13,068 bases of DNA from Polaribacter sp. (GTDB lineage Bacteria; Bacteroidota; Bacteroidia; Flavobacteriales; Flavobacteriaceae). Below the pieces are notes generated by a model that saw only the letters and a program-made list of their open reading frames with translations, had not been told where the DNA came from and did not search any database. The stretch lies in contig JAQWIO010000135.1 of the NCBI GenBank assembly GCA_029248845.1, positions 1-13,068 of the forward strand, written 5' to 3'. The translations under genes were made by a program, and so were the position numbers. Below are positions 1 through 5,808 of this stretch, in pieces. Positions within the stretch are counted from its first letter, which is position 1. Every line of letters begins with the position of its first letter.

Positions 1-1
1 G

Positions 2-1201
2 ATAGAAGCTACGTATACCATCCCGTTTTTGGTGCATGCGCCTATGGAAGTACCAAATGCTACTGCTTGGTTTAAAGAAGATGAAATTGAAGTTTGGGCA
101 CCGGTTCAAGATCCGCAAACTGCAAGAGCAGAATTGGCTCACTTTTTTGATATACCGGAAGAGAATATTAGTATCAATGTTACTTTTTTAGGCGGTGGTT
201 TTGGGCGAAAATCTAAATCTGATTTTGTGGTAGAAGCGGCTGCTTTATCAAAAAAAATAAAGGCACCTGTTCAAGTGGTTTGGACGCGTGAAGATGACAT
301 ACAACATAGTTTTTATCATGCAACAATTGTGCAGTATTTAAAAGGTTCTTTAAGTAATGATGGCAAAGTTACGGGTTGGTTGCAACGTGTGGCGGTTCCG
401 TCAATTATTTCTAGTTTTAAACCTTTGTCAGATTATGCATCTGGTTTTGAACTTGGGCAAGGTTTTACAAACAATCCTTATGCATTAGACAATTTTAGAT
501 TAGAAAATACCAAAGCAGAATCACATTTAAGAATTGGGTGGATGCGATCTGTAGTTCATATTCATAGTGGATTTGGTAATAATTCTTTTGTAGATGAATT
601 GGCTAATGCAGCCAATATAGATCCTCTTCAATTTCATTTAGATTTAATCGGAAAAGACCGAATTATTCAAGGAAAATCTAAATTTCCATACAATACAAAA
701 AGAATGAAAGAAGTGTTGAAAAATACAGCACAAAAAGCTAATTGGGGAATAGAATTACCTGAAAGTCACGGTATTGGAATTGCTCTTCATTATAGTTTTT
801 ATAGTTATGTATCAACTGCAGTTGAGGTTTCTGTGAAAAATGGTAAAGTAAAAATTGAAAATATATGGACAACCATAGATTGTGGGTTGTCTCTAAATAA
901 AGACAATATTAAAAATCAATTAGAAGGTGCTGCCATTTTTGGAATGTCTCTTGCCTTATATGGGAAAGTTTCTGCAAAAAACGGAGCAGTAGAGCAACAT
1001 AATTTCTATGACTACCCAATGACAAGAATGAAAGATGCACCTAAAATTCATATTGATATTATAGATAAAATGGATGAACCACCAACAGGTGTTGGTGAAC
1101 CAGGTGTTCCTGTAATAGCCCCTGCAATTTGCAATGCCATTTTTAATGCCACAGGGATACGTTATAGAACGTTACCTCTGATTGATGAGGGCTTGGTGTA
1201 A
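2..1201 (+). CDS. Molybdopterin-binding (large) subunit of a xanthine dehydrogenase-family hydroxylase, C-terminal part, 5' end outside window
   Basis: The frame is open from base 2, so the gene enters from the left and about 399 C-terminal residues are visible. TTG at 29 or the internal ATGs are not the real start, because the reading before them (EATYTIPFLVHAPME) already matches the conserved family core. Two hallmarks of molybdenum hydroxylases are present: GGGFGRK at bases 191-211, which contacts the cofactor, and GVGEPGVP at 1088-1111, whose Glu (1097-1099) is the expected catalytic base. The phrases WTREDDIQHSFYHA and the closing ATGIRYRTLPL resemble the isoquinoline 1-oxidoreductase beta subunit (IorB) branch more than true xanthine dehydrogenase. 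Such enzymes hydroxylate N-heterocycles or aldehydes and need a small 2Fe-2S subunit, usually encoded next door; here it would have to lie upstream. The substrate cannot be told from sequence. Confidence 0.9.
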   Translation: MEATYTIPFLVHAPMEVPNATAWFKEDEIEVWAPVQDPQTARAELAHFFDIPEENISINVTFLGGGFGRKSKSDFVVEAAALSKKIKAPVQVVWTREDDIQHSFYHATIVQYLKGSLSNDGKVTGWLQRVAVPSIISSFKPLSDYASGFELGQGFTNNPYALDNFRLENTKAESHLRIGWMRSVVHIHSGFGNNSFVDELANAANIDPLQFHLDLIGKDRIIQGKSKFPYNTKRMKEVLKNTAQKANWGIELPESHGIGIALHYSFYSYVSTAVEVSVKNGKVKIENIWTTIDCGLSLNKDNIKNQLEGAAIFGMSLALYGKVSAKNGAVEQHNFYDYPMTRMKDAPKIHIDIIDKMDEPPTGVGEPGVPVIAPAICNAIFNATGIRYRTLPLIDEGLV

Positions 1202-1246
1202 AATAGTTTTATGACAGAACCCTTATGAAATGTGTTTTTACAAAAA

Positions 1247-1270
1247 AAATCCTGCTAATAAGCAGGATTT
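1247..1270 (-). terminator. Intrinsic terminator of the SulP gene
   Basis: A perfect 10-bp inverted repeat (AAATCCTGCT / AGCAGGATTT) with a 4-base loop lies 10 bp beyond the SulP stop codon. Read on the minus strand, the stem runs into an uninterrupted T tract (complement of the A-run 1242-1249), the classic intrinsic terminator layout. On the plus strand the stem is followed by AAATATTTAT with no T-run, so it should stop the upstream oxidoreductase transcript less well. Confidence 0.85.
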
Positions 1271-1280
1271 AAATATTTAT

Positions 1281-2909
1281 CTATAACTGATACTCACTCA
1301 AAGGCTTTGGGAAATCCTCGGGGTTTGCAGCTAAATGATATCTTGGATCGTCAATTGCTTCTTCAATTATATCTTTAAAAATGGGGCTTGCTTTGTATAG
1401 TAAAACTTTACAATCTTCACTTAAATGTTTTAGTGTAATTTTTTTATTTGCAGCTTGGTATTTTTCAACCAAAGCAAAGATGGCTTCAATTGCAGAGTGA
1501 TCAGAAATACGAGCTTCTATAAAATCAATTTCTACACTTTCTGGATCATTTTTTATGTCAAATTTTTCATTAAAGGTAGAGATGCTTCCAAAGAACAAAG
1601 GACCCCAGATTTCGTATATTTTGGTTCCATCTTCTTTGAAACGTTTTCTTGCCCTGATTCTTCTGGCATTTTCCCAAGCAAATACTAATGCACTTACTAT
1701 GACTCCAGAAATAACAGCAATTGCCAGATCAAAAATTACAGTTAGTGCAGACACTAAAATTAATACAAAAATATCTGTTTTAGGTATTTTATTCAAGATT
1801 CTAAAACTAGACCAGGCAAAGGTGCCAATAACTACCATAAACATTACACCTACTAGTGCAGCGATAGGAACTTGTTCGATATAAGAAGATGCAAAAAGGA
1901 TAAACATTAATAGCATTACTGCAGCAGTAATTCCAGATAGACGACCGCGGCCACCACCTTTTATATTAATGATAGATTGCCCAATCATGGCACAACCCCC
2001 CATTCCACCAAACAAACCTGTAAGAATATTTGCACTCCCTTGAGCAACACATTCTTTATTGGAATTTCCACGAGTTTCTGTTAAATCATCAATTAAATTT
2101 AAGGTCATTAAAGATTCAATTAAACCAATAGCGGCAAGAATTAGTGCGTAAGGAAAAATAAATTGTAGGGTTTTGAAATTTAAAGGAATGTTATAAAATG
2201 TTTCTAAAACAGGAATAGGAAAACCTCCTTTTAAACCTTCGCCACCTCCATCTTTAATAAAAGATCCAACTGTTGCCACCTCTAAATTTGAAAAAATTAC
2301 AATTCCACTAACTACCAATATAGCAGCAAGTGCCTCTGGTAACTTTTTTGTTGCTCTTATTTTTGGTAAACTCCACATAATTAGCATAGTTAATCCTACT
2401 AAACCTAACATGTACGCTAAAGAAGTTCCTTCTAACCAAACTTTTTCTTCACCAACAGTTTGTTTAAACATTCCTAATTGAGATAAGAAAATTACAATTG
2501 CTAAACCATTAACAAACCCCATCATTACAGGATGTGGTATTAATCTCACAAATTTTCCAAGTTTAAAAAGACCCGCTAAAACTTGTATAATTCCCATCAA
2601 AATTACGGTTAAAAAAAGGTAATATAAACCAAGATTCTCATCAGAATTACCCATGGCATTTCCTTCAGAAACTAAAGAAACCATCACAACTGCAAGGGCC
2701 CCAGTTGCTCCTGATATCATGCCTGGTCTTCCTCCAAAAATGGAGGTAATCAAGCCCACCATAAAAGCGGCATAGAGACCTACAAGAGGATCAACACCTG
2801 CGACAAAGGCAAATGCCACTGCTTCAGGAACTAATGCTAGTGCAACAGTAATACCTGATAACACGTCATTTCTTATATTTTTAACCCGTTTGGTAATAAA
2901 TTCAGTCAT
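1281..2909 (-). CDS. SulP family inorganic anion transporter with C-terminal STAS domain
   Basis: This 542-residue inner-membrane protein has the normal length and architecture for SulP (SLC26-like) carriers. An N-terminal transmembrane domain covers about residues 12-420 and a cytoplasmic STAS domain about 430-525. The N-terminal part carries the family pattern VLSGITVALALVPEAVAFA (residues 16-34), and GGRPGMISGATGA (59-71) forms the expected anion-site region. In the STAS domain, DHSA at 470-473 sits where other members have the conserved D-S-S loop. The substrate could be sulfate, bicarbonate or another anion; nothing in the window (no sulfate assimilation or carbonic anhydrase genes) decides it. 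Start ATG at 2907-2909 directly precedes TEFITKRVKNIRNDVLSG, the usual family N-terminus. It lies 50 bp downstream of the Nudix gene on the same strand but has its own -7 element and a strong terminator, so it is probably transcribed alone. Confidence 0.93.
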   Translation of the reverse strand: MTEFITKRVKNIRNDVLSGITVALALVPEAVAFAFVAGVDPLVGLYAAFMVGLITSIFGGRPGMISGATGALAVVMVSLVSEGNAMGNSDENLGLYYLFLTVILMGIIQVLAGLFKLGKFVRLIPHPVMMGFVNGLAIVIFLSQLGMFKQTVGEEKVWLEGTSLAYMLGLVGLTMLIMWSLPKIRATKKLPEALAAILVVSGIVIFSNLEVATVGSFIKDGGGEGLKGGFPIPVLETFYNIPLNFKTLQFIFPYALILAAIGLIESLMTLNLIDDLTETRGNSNKECVAQGSANILTGLFGGMGGCAMIGQSIINIKGGGRGRLSGITAAVMLLMFILFASSYIEQVPIAALVGVMFMVVIGTFAWSSFRILNKIPKTDIFVLILVSALTVIFDLAIAVISGVIVSALVFAWENARRIRARKRFKEDGTKIYEIWGPLFFGSISTFNEKFDIKNDPESVEIDFIEARISDHSAIEAIFALVEKYQAANKKITLKHLSEDCKVLLYKASPIFKDIIEEAIDDPRYHLAANPEDFPKPLSEYQL

Positions 2910-2933
2910 AATTTGAATGCTTTTTACAAGTCG

Positions 2934-2942
2934 GCAAAGATA
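2934..2942 (-). promoter_or_regulatory. Candidate -7 promoter element of the SulP gene
   Basis: Minus-strand TATCTTTGC fits the Bacteroidota -7 consensus TAnnTTTGC exactly. It lies 24 bp before the SulP start codon, in the 50-bp gap after the Nudix stop. No good TTG/TTTG -33 element is visible 17-23 bases further upstream, so the call rests on the -7 box and position only. Confidence 0.5.
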
Positions 2943-2959
2943 GAAGGTTTTTTTGAATA

Positions 2960-3556
2960 TTACCCTTCTCTATAAGTATCATAAACTAATTTAATATTGG
3001 CGTATGAATTTTTTAAAGCTTCATTAGTCGCTTTCTTATTTTTGAAGATAACCTTAGTAATTCCCTCTTCAATTTGTGGAACTAATTCTCTTTCGTAATC
3101 AGACGTCATTAAGAACCAATGAGTTTGTTTTAACATAAAACCCTTTTGGTTATAAATATGGTATGTTGTTGTTAAAGGTTTTATAATTTTTAAGTTAAAA
3201 ATTCCGCATTCTTCTTCAACTTCTCTTATAGCAGCGGTTTCGATACTTTCATTTTTTTCAATCCATCCTTTAGGTAAATCCCAAATATTATTTCTATATA
3301 TAAGTAATACTTCTTTTTTAGGATTTAAAACCAATCCACCAGCTGCAGAAATTATTTTAAAATTTTTAAAAAAAAGTTCTTTAGATCGTTCTAAATTATC
3401 ACAGAATATGAGGACACCATTAACAGAATTAGAGGTGAGTTTTTTTAAAATTTCGGAAACAATCAAGTTTTTAAACAAGTAAACGTGGTACTTATTTTCT
3501 TTAGGCAGAGAATCTGTTAAAATAATTGGTTTGTCGTTTACAAAAACTTTATACAT
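2960..3556 (-). CDS. Nudix hydrolase with N-terminal extension
   Basis: The protein is 198 residues long from the chosen ATG (3554-3556, MYKVFVNDKPI). A longer open frame begins at 3640, but it would run 77 bases into pyrE and its extra residues look like translated antisense of pyrE. The Nudix box GX5EX7REUXEEXGU is complete at residues 97-119 (G97, E103, R111-E112, E115-E116, G118), so divalent-metal-dependent hydrolysis of a nucleoside diphosphate linked to another moiety is expected. Upstream of the domain are about 70 residues of unassigned sequence. The substrate cannot be predicted. The pairing head to head with pyrE suggests a link to nucleotide housekeeping, but that is inference. 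Confidence 0.92.
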   Translation of the reverse strand: MYKVFVNDKPIILTDSLPKENKYHVYLFKNLIVSEILKKLTSNSVNGVLIFCDNLERSKELFFKNFKIISAAGGLVLNPKKEVLLIYRNNIWDLPKGWIEKNESIETAAIREVEEECGIFNLKIIKPLTTTYHIYNQKGFMLKQTHWFLMTSDYERELVPQIEEGITKVIFKNKKATNEALKNSYANIKLVYDTYREG

Positions 3557-3560
3557 TTGC
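3530..3560 (+). promoter_or_regulatory. pyrE promoter (Bacteroidota -33/-7 type) inside the Nudix coding region
   Basis: TTTG at 3530-3533 and TACATTTGC at 3552-3560 are separated by 18 bases, an excellent fit to the Bacteroidota sigma-70 consensus TTTG-N17-23-TAnnTTTGC. The last base of the -7 element is only 3 bases before the pyrE ATG, so transcription should start at or within a few bases of the start codon. Nearly the whole promoter overlaps the first codons of the opposing Nudix gene. Confidence 0.72.
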
Positions 3561-3563
3561 CAT

Positions 3564-4205
3564 ATGATATTAAACAAAGATACAGCAAAAAAAACAGCTG
3601 AACTTTTACTGCAAATAAAAGCTATAAAATTAAGTCCCAATGACCCATTTACTTGGGCTTCTGGTTGGAATTCTCCAATATATTGCGATAATAGAATTAC
3701 ATTATCTTATCCTGCCGTTAGAGTTTTTTTAAAAGAAGAAATTGCTAAAATAGTAGAGCAACAGCATGGCAAGCCAGATGTTATCGCTGGCGTAGCTACA
3801 GGTGCAATTGCCATTGGTATTTTAGTTGCTCAAGAATTGGGAGTGCCTTTTATATATGTGAGACCAGAACCTAAAAAGCATGGTCGAAAAAATCAAATTG
3901 AAGGATATTTAGAAAGCGGCCAAAAGATTGTTGTGATTGAAGATTTAATCAGCACAGGAAATAGTAGCTTAAATGCAGTAGAGGCTTTAAAAGAGGCTGG
4001 CGCTGTTGTAAAGGGGATGGTGGCAATTTTTTCATACGGATTTGATGTAGCAACTAAGAATTTTCAAGATAAAAATATTGGACTTACCACTTTAAGTAGT
4101 TATGAAAATCTTTTAGAACAAGCTTTAGATAGTAATTATATATCTGACAAAGAGTTGGTTACATTGAGTGATTGGAGAAGAAATCCGAGTGAGTGGAGAC
4201 AATAA
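3564..4205 (+). CDS. pyrE: Orotate phosphoribosyltransferase
   Basis: PyrE joins orotate to PRPP, giving orotidine 5'-monophosphate, the fifth step of de novo pyrimidine synthesis in the cytoplasm. The 213-residue product has the expected length. FTWASGWNSPIYCDNR (29-44) is the orotate-side N-terminal motif. The flexible catalytic loop with RPEPKKHGR lies at about 100-108. The PRPP-binding signature VVIEDLISTGNSS is at 123-135, with the acidic pair E126-D127. An earlier in-frame ATG at 3531 exists but lies upstream of the promoter -7 box. MILNKDTAKKTAELL is the start expected in flavobacterial homologues, so 3564 is chosen. It is followed after 11 bp by a small SRPBCC gene, probably on the same transcript. 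Confidence 0.96.
   Translation: MILNKDTAKKTAELLLQIKAIKLSPNDPFTWASGWNSPIYCDNRITLSYPAVRVFLKEEIAKIVEQQHGKPDVIAGVATGAIAIGILVAQELGVPFIYVRPEPKKHGRKNQIEGYLESGQKIVVIEDLISTGNSSLNAVEALKEAGAVVKGMVAIFSYGFDVATKNFQDKNIGLTTLSSYENLLEQALDSNYISDKELVTLSDWRRNPSEWRQ
3575..3582 (-). promoter_or_regulatory. Candidate -7 promoter element of the Nudix gene, inside pyrE
   Basis: Minus-strand TATCTTTG matches the TAnnTTTG -7 consensus and lies 18 bp before the Nudix start codon, within codons 4-7 of pyrE. A clear -33 element is not seen at the expected spacing. If used, its transcript would begin near 3570 and run head-on against the pyrE promoter. Confidence 0.45.
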
Positions 4206-4216
4206 AAATAAGAACT

Positions 4217-4606
4217 ATGAACATTGAAGGAACGAAAGTAACGACGCAAAAATCTGCAAAAGAAATTTATACTTTTTTTACAGAATTATTAAATTTTGAA
4301 AACTTAATGCCTGAAAATATTCAAAAATTTGAAGTTGATGGAGATTCTTTTGTTTTTGCACTCAAAGGCATGCCAGAAATTAGATTAGTTCTTAAAGAAA
4401 AAATAGAATATTCAACTATTGTTTTGGGTGCTGCAAGTAGTAAGTTGCCTTTCACATTGGCTGCTAATATTGAGGAAGTGTCAGAAAATTCTAGTACAGT
4501 TCAATTACAATTTGATGGTGATTTTAATCCGATGATGACAATGATGATTAAAAAACCACTATCAAAATTTGTAGACACGCTTACTGATAATATAGCCTTA
4601 CTTTAA
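4217..4606 (+). CDS. Small SRPBCC (START-like, CoxG-type) domain protein
   Basis: This 129-residue protein looks like a single SRPBCC/Bet v 1-like fold. It has an N-terminal strand (VTTQKSAKEIYTFFTELLNFENLMP), a central beta sheet and a long C-terminal helix (about 100-129). SRPBCC proteins bind hydrophobic ligands in a deep pocket; no ligand or partner can be named here. The ATG at 4217 (MNIEGTKV) is preferred. The upstream ATG at 4193 would overlap pyrE by 13 bases and add eight residues that are not part of the fold. It probably shares the pyrE transcript. Its TAA overlaps the stop codon of the convergent birA gene, leaving no room for a separate terminator. Confidence 0.75.
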   Translation: MNIEGTKVTTQKSAKEIYTFFTELLNFENLMPENIQKFEVDGDSFVFALKGMPEIRLVLKEKIEYSTIVLGAASSKLPFTLAANIEEVSENSSTVQLQFDGDFNPMMTMMIKKPLSKFVDTLTDNIALL

Positions 4607-5334
4607 AGAAAAGAAACTTCTTTTATTCCGAATTCTTTAGTAGAGCTGTCCTCTACTTTAATTTGAAGTTTTCCGTCATTAGAAATTCCTGAAATTATTC
4701 CTATGAAAATATCACCATTATTATTCTTAAACATCGAAGGTATGTTTTTTTTGTACAAAACATTTAAGTAATTTTCTTCTAAAAGTTTAAACTTTTGAAG
4801 TTCTAATAAATTTATTTTCTTTTGGAGTTCAATCAAAATATCTTTTAATAATTTGTCTAAATCGAACTCAATTGAAGTTTCTAATTTTAACGAAGTAGCA
4901 TTGTTAATGAATTCTGGAAATTTTTCTTGATTAACATTCAGTCCAATTCCAACAATAGCGTTTTTTATATTTTTTCCAGAAAAAGTGTTTTCGATAAGAA
5001 TCCCACAAATTTTTTTGTTTGCTGACAGAATGTCGTTAGGCCATTTTATATGAATTTTAAATAAATTTTTAGCTAATAATACATCATAAATAGCTTGGGA
5101 AATAGCGAAGTTTAAATATTTTTGATGAATTATTTTTAAATTTTTAAATGATATAAACACACTGAATGTAAGGTTTTTATGTGGTTCAGAATTCCAGTTT
5201 TTTTCTAGTTGACCTCTTCCTTTTGTTTGATTTGTTGTAACTACAACAGTAAAATTTCTTGGGGTAGAATTTTGCAGCAAATTCTTTAAAAAAGAATTTG
5301 TAGAATCGGTGGCATTAAGTTTGATTATTTCCAA
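4603..5334 (-). CDS. birA: Biotin--[acetyl-CoA-carboxylase] ligase, short form without DNA-binding domain
   Basis: BirA activates biotin with ATP and attaches it to the biotin carboxyl carrier protein of acetyl-CoA carboxylase. At 243 residues it is the single-function form, lacking the winged-helix repressor domain of E. coli BirA. Visible motifs are DSTNS near the N-terminus (10-14), the biotinyl-AMP loop GRGQLEKNW (39-47), KWPNDIL (97-103) with the catalytic Lys-containing NKKICGILIE (106-115), and GIGLNVNQ (129-136). The reading frame has a TAA two codons before TTG at 5334. No ATG or GTG lies between that stop and the conserved DSTNS motif, so the gene must start at TTG. It diverges from rsfS across 86 bp. 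A TATTTTGC sequence on the minus strand (5369-5376) is one base short of the -7 consensus and could be its promoter. Confidence 0.93.
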   Translation of the reverse strand: MEIIKLNATDSTNSFLKNLLQNSTPRNFTVVVTTNQTKGRGQLEKNWNSEPHKNLTFSVFISFKNLKIIHQKYLNFAISQAIYDVLLAKNLFKIHIKWPNDILSANKKICGILIENTFSGKNIKNAIVGIGLNVNQEKFPEFINNATSLKLETSIEFDLDKLLKDILIELQKKINLLELQKFKLLEENYLNVLYKKNIPSMFKNNNGDIFIGIISGISNDGKLQIKVEDSSTKEFGIKEVSFL

Positions 5335-5391
5335 TTGTTAAATAAAGTGTAAAGTACTGTAATTATAAGCAAAATACTCGCAAAAAAATAA

Positions 5392-5400
5392 TAACTTTGC
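5392..5400 (+). promoter_or_regulatory. Candidate -7 promoter element of the rsfS-ftsH gene run
   Basis: TAACTTTGC is an exact match to the Bacteroidota -7 consensus TAnnTTTGC, 20 bp before the rsfS ATG in the divergent birA/rsfS gap. No TTG is found at the -33 spacing, where the sequence is A-rich. As no comparable full element is seen inside the next genes, this may drive much of the downstream run. Confidence 0.55.
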
Positions 5401-5420
5401 ATTAAATTAGAAAAAAGTTA

Positions 5421-5789
5421 ATGACAAAAAAACAAGTAAGTACAGATGATTTAATTGCTTTAATCATTAAAGGGATTGACGACATTAAAGGAGAGCATAT
5501 TCAATTATTAGACTTACGAGATATAGAGAATACTGTTTGCGATTATTTTATAATTTGTTCTGGTAATTCAAATACACAAGTTAATGCAATTTCTGGTTCT
5601 ATTCAAAAAATAGTTAGTAAAGAACTAAAAGACAAACCCTGGCACATAGAAGGCCAAACAAACTCAGAATGGGTTTTAATGGATTATGTTAACGTAGTTG
5701 TTCATATTTTTCAGAAACATGTTCGCGAGTATTATGATATAGAAAGTCTTTGGGGTGACGCAAAGATCACAGAGATAAATCCAGTTTAA
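5421..5789 (+). CDS. rsfS: Ribosomal silencing factor RsfS (RsfA/Iojap family)
   Basis: The 122-residue product fits the Iojap/RsfS family, which binds ribosomal protein L14 (uL14) on the large subunit and blocks subunit joining when nutrients are scarce. Recognisable blocks are the N-terminal helix LIALIIKGIDDIKGEHIQLL, VCDYFIICSGNSNTQVNAI (38-56), the PWHIEGQTNSEWVLMDY segment and the closing YDIESLWGDAKI. In most family members the residue after DY-x is Asp (DVVVH); here the sequence reads VNVVVH, an Asn. The ATG at 5421 is preceded by an A-rich tract rather than a Shine-Dalgarno sequence, as is usual in this phylum. ftsH follows after 19 bp. Confidence 0.94.
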   Translation: MTKKQVSTDDLIALIIKGIDDIKGEHIQLLDLRDIENTVCDYFIICSGNSNTQVNAISGSIQKIVSKELKDKPWHIEGQTNSEWVLMDYVNVVVHIFQKHVREYYDIESLWGDAKITEINPV

Positions 5790-5808
5790 TTTTTTATTTT
5801 AAAAATAA

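Noticed and set aside
1555..1884. Plus-strand frame of 109 codons opposite the SulP gene
   Set aside because: Composition is that of reversed membrane-protein codons and it overlaps the STAS/transmembrane junction of a clear gene.
3557..3640. N-terminal extension of the Nudix gene to an ATG at 3640
   Set aside because: The added 28 residues are antisense to pyrE codons and lie upstream of the candidate -7 box, so the start at 3556 is preferred.
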